The notes under the pieces are model-generated. The model did not search any database and was not told where the DNA came from. It saw only the letters and a program-made list of their open reading frames with translations. Made by a program: the position numbers and the translations under genes. From JAPLVS01 sp043809265 (GTDB taxonomy: Archaea > Iainarchaeota > Iainarchaeia > Iainarchaeales > DTGL01), in contig JAZDDY010000054.1 of assembly GCA_043809265.1 (NCBI GenBank), positions 1 through 13,135 of the forward strand: 13,135 nt of DNA, written 5' to 3'. This document shows positions 7,001 through 13,135 of this stretch, one piece after another. Numbering within the stretch: the stretch's first letter is position 1; each line of letters starts with the position of its first letter.

Positions 7001-9718
7001 GTTTACGCCTGGCTCAATTACTTGTATCTTCCGGCTCCTTGTGCCTGCCGCGCCCTTGCCGTCCTTGACAGTAAGGGTCACATTGAATTCGCCGGCTCCG
7101 CTGAAGGAATGCGAAACTATTTTTCCGCTTGCAGTGCCCCCGTCCCCGAAATCCCAGGCGTATGAAGCTAAAGCTCCGTCAGGGTCAAACGAAGGCGATG
7201 CATCAAATGCCGCCAACAACGGCTTTGCGCCGAAAAAAGCGCTGGGCGTGAAAATTGCAACAGGCGTTAAGTTTTCCGGAGCCGAAGAATAGGACTGAAT
7301 AAGCGCGCTGTCGGTTGAAGCAGCGCCGTCATCGTCCTTGACCGTCACAGAAACAACAAAATCGCCTGCAGATGAAAAAAGGTGCTTGGCTGTTTTTTTG
7401 TTGATGCCTTCTTCTGCAGGAGAACCGTCGCCGAAATTCCAATTGTAAAACACGACCGAACCGTCAGGGTCAAAGCTCTTCGAGGCGCTGAATTCAACCT
7501 CAAACTGCGTTTTCCCGTGGTAAACATTCGCATCCATTATCGCGACCGGCTTCCAGTTGGCCGGGCCGGGCACAACCTGTATCGAAGCGGAATGCGTTGA
7601 AACCGCATTATTGTTGTCCTTGACTGTGAGCTTTGCAGTGAAGTTTCCGGCCGAAGTGAAAGTGTGCGAAACCGCCTGCTTTTGCAGGCCTTCATCGCTT
7701 TCATTGTCGCCGAAATCCCACCTGTAAAACACGACCGAACCGTCAGGGTCATAGGACTGCGAGGCATCAAAGGAAACCTTGTGCGGAACCGCCCCGTAAT
7801 AATAATTATTTTCAACGGCAAAGCCTGCAACCGGCTTCAGGTTTGCCTTCACAGCCTGGTCAAGCACCTGCAATGATACAACCAGGGTGCCGGAGGCACT
7901 GTCGTCATCAGTTATTGTAAGGGCAATATCGTAATCGCCTGAGCTGTTAAAAGTGTGCGATATATTCTTGCCGCTTCCTGCCGAGCCGTCCCCGAAATGC
8001 CAGGCATAGGACTGTATTGTGCCGTCATAATCAAAGGAAGCCTCGGCATTGAAATCAATCGTCAGCGGGGCATAGCCGTAATACGGCTTCATGCTGAAAA
8101 GCGCTATCGGTGAAAAATTCTGGCCTTCAGGCTTGACCTGTATCGCCATCGAACCTTTGCCGGCAGCATTCCTGTCGTCCCTCACTATAAGAGAAACAAT
8201 ATAGGTTCCGTTTTCAGAGAACGTGTGGGTTGCTTTCACAGTGCCTGCCTTGCCTCCGTCGCCAAAATTCCAGTCATAGGAGGCAATTATCCCGTCAGGG
8301 TCGGAGGAACCGGATGCGTCGAATTCCACTGTGAGCGGGGCACTGCCCGCATATTTGTCCGCGGTGAAAACAGCAACAGGCTTGAAATTCTGCCCTGGCT
8401 TTTCAGGCGCAAGGCCGATATTTGTCGGTGCCGTGGAGCCGAAGTCAAGCACAGGCAACACAACACTTTTGATTATATGGCCTGCCGCCGAAACATTTGC
8501 AGTGAAAACCTTAGAAGCATCCTGCAGGCCCACAGGCACGCTTGCAGTTCCGGCCGCATTCGTGTCGACCGAAATAAACCATGTGGTGCCCATATATATT
8601 ACTGCCCTTGCACCAGCTATCGGCGTGCCTTCTTCCGCATCAACAACCAGGAAATACAATTTTTTTGTAAGCGAGGCGAGAACCGGCAGGTTCAATGAGA
8701 CCTCGGCCGGCTGGCTGCCTGAAACAACAATTATTTCTTTTTGCTCTGCGGTCCTTCCGTCGCCTGCATCGCAGAAAACAGTATATTGGCCTGGCTCAAG
8801 CGAATCAAACAAAACAGAGCCGCTGTCCTTTGTGAAATCTGTTTTGACATGGATGCCTGAAGCTGACCTGGAAAGCTTTACCGGAATATTTTTGGCCGGA
8901 TTGCCGGCATTGTCCAAAACCATTACTGAAAGCGCCCCTTTCCCTTCGGATCCGGAATCGGACTTCTTCAGGAAAAACGGCACTGTATTGCTTTCATAAT
9001 CCGTCGCGAGCTGCTGCGCAGGCGAATCCTTGTAGCCTGAAGCGCTCGCAGTGCCGACAAAAGTCCCGCAGTTCAGCGGTATTTCAACCTCAAAAGGCAC
9101 AAGTTCGTTCTGCAGGCTATTTATAGGGGGAATATTCGCCGAACTCGAACCTGTGCAGTAAAAAGTCAGGGTTATAGGCCTGTCAAGGATCTGCAGTTTT
9201 GAATCAAAATCAAAAACCTGCATTTTTATTTTCGGCTTGAACAATGCCTCGGACCGCTTGACTTTCAATGAATACGGCTTTTCCGAAGAAATAAGAACGC
9301 TTGCATTGGAATACTTGTCATAGCCTTCCGCGCTGACCTCAATTGACGCCTTCACGCTCTTTGAAGAAATGTTGACATCCAAGAAGCCGTTGGCATCGGT
9401 TTTCCCTGAAACCCCGCCCTTTTCGCCTTCAAGGGCAATTTTCACTTCGGCGCCGCTTATTCCGGCATTTGTGTCATCGCCCAAAACAAGGATTCTTGCA
9501 GTAAAAGGCCCTTCCGGCGGCAACAGCGGAAAAAACCAGAAAAGCCCGAAAACCAAAAGCAGGCAAAACAGGCCGATAAAAACCATAAAGGAAGGCAGAG
9601 CCTTGTCAATCGGGTCGACCAGCTTGTAAACCGGCACAAACCGATTGATTTTGTCCAGCAGGGAATAATACTTGTCTTCTATGCCATAATAGAATTTTTT
9701 CAAAGATTCCAAGGCCAT
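4049..9718 (-). CDS. Giant membrane-anchored surface protein with six PKD domains
   Basis: About 1889 residues. The preferred start is the ATG at 9716-9718, which has GGTG five bases upstream. A GTG at 9722-9724 would add two residues but has no ribosome binding site. Residues 1-43 are polar and aromatic (FYYGIEDKYY, then PVYKLVDPID) and probably cytoplasmic. Residues about 44-66 form one hydrophobic membrane helix without a cleavage site, so the remaining ~1820 residues should face outside. Next come Ig-like/carboxypeptidase-regulatory-like domains (about 70-155, 263-345, 355-435), six PKD domains (about 445-992), and two more regulatory-like domains (about 1000-1085, 1090-1175). The cysteine-containing C-terminal half is unrecognised apart from another regulatory-like domain near 1510-1590. 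Many N-x-S/T sequons are present, compatible with archaeal N-glycosylation. No catalytic motif is visible. I infer a cell-surface scaffold or adhesin acting with the coupled downstream protein. Confidence 0.93.
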   Translation of the reverse strand: MALESLKKFYYGIEDKYYSLLDKINRFVPVYKLVDPIDKALPSFMVFIGLFCLLLVFGLFWFFPLLPPEGPFTARILVLGDDTNAGISGAEVKIALEGEKGGVSGKTDANGFLDVNISSKSVKASIEVSAEGYDKYSNASVLISSEKPYSLKVKRSEALFKPKIKMQVFDFDSKLQILDRPITLTFYCTGSSSANIPPINSLQNELVPFEVEIPLNCGTFVGTASASGYKDSPAQQLATDYESNTVPFFLKKSDSGSEGKGALSVMVLDNAGNPAKNIPVKLSRSASGIHVKTDFTKDSGSVLFDSLEPGQYTVFCDAGDGRTAEQKEIIVVSGSQPAEVSLNLPVLASLTKKLYFLVVDAEEGTPIAGARAVIYMGTTWFISVDTNAAGTASVPVGLQDASKVFTANVSAAGHIIKSVVLPVLDFGSTAPTNIGLAPEKPGQNFKPVAVFTADKYAGSAPLTVEFDASGSSDPDGIIASYDWNFGDGGKAGTVKATHTFSENGTYIVSLIVRDDRNAAGKGSMAIQVKPEGQNFSPIALFSMKPYYGYAPLTIDFNAEASFDYDGTIQSYAWHFGDGSAGSGKNISHTFNSSGDYDIALTITDDDSASGTLVVSLQVLDQAVKANLKPVAGFAVENNYYYGAVPHKVSFDASQSYDPDGSVVFYRWDFGDNESDEGLQKQAVSHTFTSAGNFTAKLTVKDNNNAVSTHSASIQVVPGPANWKPVAIMDANVYHGKTQFEVEFSASKSFDPDGSVVFYNWNFGDGSPAEEGINKKTAKHLFSSAGDFVVSVTVKDDDGAASTDSALIQSYSSAPENLTPVAIFTPSAFFGAKPLLAAFDASPSFDPDGALASYAWDFGDGGTASGKIVSHSFSGAGEFNVTLTVKDGKGAAGTRSRKIQVIEPGVNLNPIAKISASSLFGQKPLSADFSAEDSFDPDGTIKSYEWNFGDGSSVVTGQKVSHKFETEGVFEVKLAVKDNSNKSGNVSVFVQVVGWSVQTYGNILVKAANPVSQPVQNASLFLYREDVGVPLGDPEKPIFSGADGSFLFEKMPASISKYFSRAFYDPNLSGESVKKNVVPAGKIDLDLKLSSMKGIISAKALKDSQPVQDAVVSFVKAADSVVLGTCTTAADGNCLSPLIDAGTRVKVSAQKAGSLTAESDEIEIIADNTHSVTVELMDVPPTGVAASFVMFCEDALCASPAPAILSDPSAEKVYYAKFNLLLGAAKSTAVKFSSIAGSLAQTALPAQGYKVKIAGLADSSTDAKIFATCVDPLKWFETVPSCTGSGDSFKHSIAAWNELKGTAGVSKTVIVKIAIEKGLAAGTVAELRFAAKATQDGKDVNTDLLVVPIVVGAPVCSGNEKIVFSRYIVIDGKKIDLPVDPPASKFAQLVKGADYNIFFSVKNCTGQAISGLKIKVWNEKDPDCISFPELGGGSGPYDVMTIASLASGAVSEEKRVAIRAFTTTDRTMVDLNAEFGSERITSSMFFKVLADKIMAVENLPIFLLNGAPVKVSGIVRDSGDGTSVIQGAIVQVLLNSTVLGSVQSDASGNFSFTQASGANPVLSDIVKVRVNKAGYNEYVAQIPVKAGGGLSLIDCVKIEPKVPAIVAKGAQGTFNVISTNCPKKATLTFSSALEMPLKSIVLNETEARSVSFKASGSEVFQGIYPISVSGSLEGSASQRHIGIFEAIVNDPASCFAMDKPTDNYIFDLLGGPVAATIKNKCFFENRSAEYPFIGINNAGVELSKTAAKDLLPESVSFSWKINAFAKQDGGSDFNVKAVEKTFTAKPRESIVFELDSFNAADYVNGNSAKGITGLKQSPAYKGGLLFDVWFAPSTSNGDIEAWIEGDKIMGRYNGQSETTGFYPISIANKFLAQTEYSMVSIDDLVKGGSG
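4053..4066 (-). promoter_or_regulatory. Strong Shine-Dalgarno sequence for the 1-4047 gene, inside the end of the upstream gene
   Basis: On the minus strand the sequence reads AAGGGAGGGAGTGG, then TTGAA, then the TTG start. GGGAG lies 8 nt before TTG. The motif overlaps the last codons (KGGSG) of the upstream gene, whose stop is one base from the start. This supports the TTG start and implies translational coupling. Confidence 0.75.
6743..8386 (-). repeat. Six tandem PKD domains (90-95 residue period) in the 4049-9718 protein
   Basis: Each unit has a PVAxF-like strand, an aromatic/glycine loop, FDAS-x-S-x-DPDG, a W-x-FGDG core and a closing strand with V-K-D. The DPDG motifs are spaced 90, 94, 93, 95 and 90 residues apart, so the units are regular head-to-tail copies. 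Unit 2 has DYDG in place of DPDG, and unit 3 has FGDN in place of FGDG. Units 3 and 4 share a 28-base identical stretch (7445-7472 and 7724-7751), a sign of recent duplication or conversion. The array would form a long extracellular rod. Confidence 0.92.
9516..9589 (-). other. N-terminal transmembrane segment of the 4049-9718 protein
   Basis: Residues about 44-67 read FMVFIGLFCLLLVFGL followed by WFFPLL, a single hydrophobic run preceded by K and D residues and followed by PPEG. With the basic residues on the N-terminal side, the positive-inside rule predicts a cytoplasmic N-terminus and an external C-terminus: a signal anchor rather than a cleaved signal peptide. Confidence 0.85.
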
Positions 9719-9864
9719 ACGCACACCGAAGGCGGATTACATTAATTCATGTTATCCGGTAACAATTTCGCTTCTTTCTGTTTTTATATATATTCTTCTT
9801 TCTATAAAGGAATCTAACATTAATAAAGGTTTCTGAAAACGCCTGGGTCGATGAATGCTGAAAA
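9719..9864 (-). promoter_or_regulatory. Intergenic promoter region for the two giant genes
   Basis: This is the only non-coding stretch in the window and it is clearly AT-rich. On the minus strand it holds AATATATATAAAAA (9781-9794), a good archaeal TATA element preceded by a purine-rich BRE-like AGAAAGAAG. It lies about 65-75 bases before the ATG at 9718. This leaves room for a start site near 9760 and a leader of about 40 bases. A second, weaker candidate is CCTTTATAG at 9802-9810. The 9-base sequence AGAAAGAAG occurs on both sides of the TATA element (9795-9803 and 9771-9779). I see no tRNA, no small ORF with a ribosome site, and no convincing terminator for the helicase. Confidence 0.55.
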
Positions 9865-12800
9865 TCAGCTAAACGAATCCAGCAGGCTCTGGCCTGCTTT
9901 TTTTTCTTTTTTCAAATTTACGGTGGTTCCTTCCACTTTCTGCCCCAACTGCCCTTTCACGCTTGCGGCAACCGCATCCCCAAGCACTCTCGCCACATCA
10001 GAGAAAGGCGCCCTCTTCAAATCAGGGAGCGAGCGCATGCCGCTCCTGTAAAGCCTTCTCCCCCTCACCCGCCCTATGCCGCGCAATTCAACCAATTCCA
10101 ATAACTCCTTTTTCACGCCGTACTTCAATCTCTTCCTTGCCTCGAGAAACACCGGGAGATTTTCCCTTGCATCAACAAGTTTTGAGAGCTCGATTGCGGA
10201 ATACGCAAGCCAGTCGCAGATTTTCAGCTTAGAGAAAAGGGTCCCGGGCTTTGTGCCAAAATCATCCATCAATTGCTGCTCGCTTTTCTCTTCAACCCAT
10301 TCCTGGAGAAGCAATGCTGAATTGAATTTGTCCAAGAGCCTGGTATCCTGGAACTGCTCGCTCGAAACATTTATCGGCATTGATTCCTGCATCGAATAAA
10401 GTTGCTGCCATAAGTCCGCCTCGCGCTTTTTCTGCGCCAGAAAAGCCGGGAGGAATTCGGATGTGTCGGTGAGCGCATAAAGCGCTGCAAAAATGCCGAG
10501 TTTTTTCTTCAATGCCTCGATGAGCTTTCTTGCGGACACGGGGTCAAGGTAAAGATCTGAAACCCTTTTGCCGAGCGGCGTGGCAAACAGCATTCCCTTT
10601 TTTTCCTCAACAAAACCATAATCCATCAGTTCATCCGCGATAGATGAAAGCTTTTCCATTAAGCCTTCAATGTCACCGAACTGGTGCGAATAAAAAGTGC
10701 GCTTGAAAAATTTCCCCATGGACTTTTCATCAACAACAAAACGCGAAGCAATCAGCGCCAGAAGATGCATCCTCAAAACAGGCTCGTAGGAAAGCTTCGA
10801 TTCAACCCTCTCGATTTCACCTTCTACATAACCTTCCTTTAATTCATCAAGCTCTGTATCGCTCCTGGCAAAAATAACAGATTCCCCGCTGGAATCGAAT
10901 TTCGGCCTGCCGGCGCGACCGCAATTGTGAACCAGAATGTTGTCCGCAAAGTAGTTGTTGTTGTCTTTTACTGTTAGGTTGTAAACTGCTTTGCCATAGT
11001 TTACTCTTTTCTTGCCAATAATTTTGACTAATTCAAAGGATTTGTTTTTATTGTAAAAATCTGCAAGGCCATTGTAATTCGAATATTTCGCATCAATTTT
11101 GCATTTCGTTATTTTGGCGTATTTCTGGATTTTTTGCAGGTATTCTATTTTTCTGAAAACTACCAAATAAACCGGCTTTGAAAAACGTACTTTTTTGTTT
11201 CTGATAATTGCAGTATAGTTGTTTTCTTTTAATGAAACTTTTGCCAGTATACCCAATTTTAAGAATAAGTGTTGAAGCTCTGAGGCGAATTTGCCAGATG
11301 AAGTGGCAATAAGGAATCTTCTGACTTTGCTGTCGTATCTTTGTTTTGCCTCATTATAGTTTCCGTCCCCGTCAAATACGCCTCCAAGGTAAGCGCCAAT
11401 CGCACCAGGCGCTGATTTGAGCAGAAACTCTGGCGTTTGAACCGAACAAGTTTTGTTTCCGTAAGGAATGCCAAGGTGGGCTTTCAATATTTTGCACAGG
11501 AGAGAGTTGCCCGCTTCAAGCGATATCAAACTATTCTCATTGATGTGTTCGTAGGGAACGATGCCGAATTTAAGCAAAACTGACTTGGCGCGGTTAATGA
11601 GACGCTTGTCAGTATTGAATATCCGCAGTGTGATATATTCGCTTTTTGTCCTTTTGTCAATACAACGATTGAGATTGCCGTCTGTTGCAACTAATCCGGC
11701 CAGCCAAAGAAAGTCAGCAGTCACCCTTTCAGGAATAATTAGCGTCTCGCCATAGGCAGTCTTGACTTCCCCGATTGTCTTTACGATTTCTTCTTTCGAA
11801 TACTCTAAAATCTCGCATAATTTCAAAACCAGCCAAAAAGGCATTGCCTTTCTGTGAGTTTTATAGTGGTAAGAAATTTTGTAATTGTAACCTGCCATTT
11901 TACTAAGTTCCTTTTCGGCGATCCCTAGCTTTTCCCTTGCAGCAATAATAAGTTTTCCGCAATTTCTAACATAAACTCCTTTGTCAGGGAGCAAATCAAT
12001 AAAATATGGAAGTGGCTGGAAAACCGTCGGAACAACCTTTTGATGAACAACGAGGTCTCCCTTCTTAACATTTTTGCTTTCCTTCCAATCAAAACCGCTT
12101 TTCTCCCTAACCGGCAAGGGGTGTTCGGGAGTCAGCCTTAATGCTGCCCCTAGCACAGTTCGCAATTCTACCAAATCACACGCGGGGTTTTCAAAATACC
12201 CAACAATCGGCTTAAATTCCACCTTTGCTTTTTTTTCATTAAAAGACAAAACACTGCATTCAAGTTCCTTTTCAACCAGTTCGCCTATTTCCATTTCCCC
12301 GTATTCTCTTGTGATAATTTTAGAATCAAAAGGCAAACACATCTGCTTGTATTCCCTGACTGGAATTCTCTGCATGCCGTATTCCGTGTAACGATAGAGA
12401 GACGGAATTACGACACGAAAAGCCGGAGTGTTTATTCCTGCTGCCAAAGTAGTGGTTGCACACAAAATTTTTATCTTGCCTTCCCTGAAAAAATCCTCCA
12501 CAATGTCGCGCTGCTTTCCAAGCAGGCCGGCATGGTGGAATGCCACGCCTTCCGCCAGGAGCTTTGCAAGGGACCTGCACTGCTCTGTCGGGGATTCGAG
12601 CACGTTCTCTGCCTTTTCGGCCACCCCTTTCAAAAACTCTTTTTCCCTTGGCAATAATCTTTTCCACACGATTTGGGAGGCTTTTTTAGCGAAATTCTCT
12701 GCATTCCTGCGGGTATTCAAAAAAAACATAGCCTGCTTTCCCTTTGCAAGCGTATCCTCGATGAGGGCGTCGAGCGCTTCCTCTTCCCTCGAATCCAGTT

Positions 12801-13135
12801 CCTTTTCATCTTTTTGGAAATAAATTGTTTTGTCAAGCAGAATGCCTTCCTTTAATTCCACAGGCCTGAAATCGCTTTCCACAAGGTTCGCATCCAGCCA
12901 TTCCGCGAGCTCCTTTGCGTTCGGGATGGTTGCGCTCAGGGCGAGAACCTGCAGTTCAGGGAGAAGGTGGCGCATTTTTGCAATGACCATTTCCAAAGTC
13001 GCGCCGCGGTCTGAATCAAGCTCGTGGATTTCATCTGTAATGAGAAGGCCGACGTTCTGCAGCCATTCGGCGCCGTGCCTTGTGAGGGAATCGATTTTTT
13101 CATTAGTGCAGAAAATTAAATCGTATTTGGAAAGA
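9865..13135 (-). CDS. hel308: Hel308-type Ski2-family DNA helicase, intein-containing, N-terminus beyond the window
   Basis: The gene enters from the right edge. At least 46 codons precede the TTG at 12994-12996, which is internal (leucine), not a start. The visible part has 1089 residues, of which 472 are intein, leaving about 617 of the family's usual 700-750. Visible motifs: TNEKIDSL after motif Ia; motif II DEIH (13024-13035); motif III SATIP; motif IV FFLNTRRNAE; FHHAGL; motif V TTTLAAGINTPA; and motif VI QM/CGRAGRP, split by the intein. Winged-helix and ratchet domains follow. Near the C-terminus is the Hel308 helix-hairpin-helix domain (ELRGIGRVRGRRLY, SGMRSLPDL). Q motif and Walker A are outside. 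Hel308 unwinds DNA 3' to 5' at stalled forks and recombination intermediates, in the cytoplasm. The protein ends in a PIP-like QSLLDSFS. The intein must splice out to restore motif VI and activity. Confidence 0.92.
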   Translation of the reverse strand, partial: LSKYDLIFCTNEKIDSLTRHGAEWLQNVGLLITDEIHELDSDRGATLEMVIAKMRHLLPELQVLALSATIPNAKELAEWLDANLVESDFRPVELKEGILLDKTIYFQKDEKELDSREEEALDALIEDTLAKGKQAMFFLNTRRNAENFAKKASQIVWKRLLPREKEFLKGVAEKAENVLESPTEQCRSLAKLLAEGVAFHHAGLLGKQRDIVEDFFREGKIKILCATTTLAAGINTPAFRVVIPSLYRYTEYGMQRIPVREYKQMCLPFDSKIITREYGEMEIGELVEKELECSVLSFNEKKAKVEFKPIVGYFENPACDLVELRTVLGAALRLTPEHPLPVREKSGFDWKESKNVKKGDLVVHQKVVPTVFQPLPYFIDLLPDKGVYVRNCGKLIIAAREKLGIAEKELSKMAGYNYKISYHYKTHRKAMPFWLVLKLCEILEYSKEEIVKTIGEVKTAYGETLIIPERVTADFLWLAGLVATDGNLNRCIDKRTKSEYITLRIFNTDKRLINRAKSVLLKFGIVPYEHINENSLISLEAGNSLLCKILKAHLGIPYGNKTCSVQTPEFLLKSAPGAIGAYLGGVFDGDGNYNEAKQRYDSKVRRFLIATSSGKFASELQHLFLKLGILAKVSLKENNYTAIIRNKKVRFSKPVYLVVFRKIEYLQKIQKYAKITKCKIDAKYSNYNGLADFYNKNKSFELVKIIGKKRVNYGKAVYNLTVKDNNNYFADNILVHNCGRAGRPKFDSSGESVIFARSDTELDELKEGYVEGEIERVESKLSYEPVLRMHLLALIASRFVVDEKSMGKFFKRTFYSHQFGDIEGLMEKLSSIADELMDYGFVEEKKGMLFATPLGKRVSDLYLDPVSARKLIEALKKKLGIFAALYALTDTSEFLPAFLAQKKREADLWQQLYSMQESMPINVSSEQFQDTRLLDKFNSALLLQEWVEEKSEQQLMDDFGTKPGTLFSKLKICDWLAYSAIELSKLVDARENLPVFLEARKRLKYGVKKELLELVELRGIGRVRGRRLYRSGMRSLPDLKRAPFSDVARVLGDAVAASVKGQLGQKVEGTTVNLKKEKKAGQSLLDSFS
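9868..9891 (-). other. PIP-box-like C-terminal peptide of the helicase
   Basis: The last eight residues are Q-S-L-L-D-S-F-S, after a lysine-rich linker (NLKKEKKAG). They match the Q-x-x-h-x-x-a pattern of PCNA-interacting peptides except that the last aromatic position is Ser. PCNA binding has been reported for some archaeal Hel308/Hjm proteins, so the placement at the extreme C-terminus is meaningful, but this copy is degenerate. Confidence 0.45.
10924..12339 (-). mobile_element. Class 1 intein with LAGLIDADG homing endonuclease, in helicase motif VI
   Basis: The 472-residue element is in frame and starts at Cys1 (CLPFDSKIIT, block A). Block B is TPEH (intein residues 70-73). LAGLIDADG motifs are LAGLVATDG (213-221; bases 11677-11703) and LGGVFDGDG (318-326; bases 11362-11388), both keeping the acidic residue. 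Block F is VYNLTV and block G is ILVHN, followed by extein Cys+1. All residues for class 1 splicing are present: Cys1, block B His, penultimate His, terminal Asn and Cys+1. An HTH-like segment lies before the first LAGLIDADG motif. Removal joins EYKQM to CGRAGRP, restoring motif VI. Sampled lines of the intein have about 27-32% GC against about 63-65% for the extein, which points to horizontal arrival. Known inteins of this kind home into conserved ATPase motifs; here splicing and endonuclease activity are inferred from intact motifs. Confidence 0.95.
11797..11961 (-). other. HTH-like segment within the intein
   Basis: Between block B and the first LAGLIDADG motif, about 55 residues read IIAAREKLGIAEKELSKMAG, then an aromatic/basic turn (YKISYHYKTHRK), then LVLKLCEILEYSKEEIVK. 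The pattern A-R-E-x-x-G-I-x-x-x-E-L-x-x-x-x-G followed by a second helix and L-x-x-L-C-E-I-L is that of an XRE/Cro-type HTH. It may help the endonuclease recognise its target. The identification rests on pattern alone. Confidence 0.55.

Noticed and set aside
6743..8386. Regularly spaced repeats that might be a CRISPR array
   Set aside because: The period is about 270-285 bases, the frame is coding, and the repeats translate to PKD domains.
8225..8999. Overlapping plus-strand open frames of 157 and 222 codons
   Set aside because: Both are antisense to the Ig/PKD part of the giant membrane protein, show no protein family, and overlap each other in different frames.
9898..9908. T-rich run as a transcription terminator
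   Set aside because: It lies within the coding sequence of the helicase C-terminus (KKEKK on the minus strand) and has the wrong orientation for a plus-strand gene, of which there is none.
12994..12996. TTG as the start of the helicase
   Set aside because: The open frame continues upstream to the window edge with helicase motif II (DEIH) and the TNEKIDSL segment, so this is an internal leucine codon.

Overview
The window looks like a chromosomal fragment of an archaeon, most plausibly a DPANN-type lineage (Diapherotrites/Micrarchaeota-like; this placement is a low-confidence guess). The grounds are a Hel308-type Ski2-family helicase, which is archaeal in character, an archaeal-style TATA element, and very large secreted or membrane-anchored proteins built from PKD and Ig-like domains. 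All genes lie on the minus strand and the window is almost fully coding. Only about 146 bases (9719-9864) lie between genes.

Reading in the direction of transcription (right to left): (1) 13135-9865 is a Hel308 DNA helicase. Its N-terminus (Q motif, Walker A) lies off the right edge. A 472-residue intein (10924-12339) sits inside helicase motif VI, between QM and CGRAGRP. The intein has complete splicing blocks, two LAGLIDADG motifs, and an HTH-like segment between block B and the first LAGLIDADG motif. It is strikingly AT-rich compared with its host gene. (2) 9719-9864 is an intergenic promoter region. (3) 9718-4049 encodes a giant protein of about 1890 residues with a short cytoplasmic leader, one N-terminal membrane segment, Ig-like/carboxypeptidase-regulatory-like domains, six tandem PKD domains, and a long C-terminal half I do not recognise. 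(4) 4047-1 encodes a second giant protein (at least 1349 residues) running off the left edge. It has no stop within the window. It starts at a TTG one base after the previous stop, behind a strong Shine-Dalgarno sequence. It carries a cleavable signal peptide, three similar N-terminal modules, two PKD domains, a six-cysteine motif, a Pro/Ser/Thr linker, a PKD-like domain and a FlgD-like Ig domain.

The two giant genes are evidently co-transcribed and translationally coupled. They look like partners of one cell-surface structure (S-layer, adhesin or host-contact apparatus): one anchored in the membrane, the other exported. That pair is the best candidate here for an undescribed system. The helicase is a separate DNA-repair/replication-restart gene that happens to lie upstream and carries a mobile intein.
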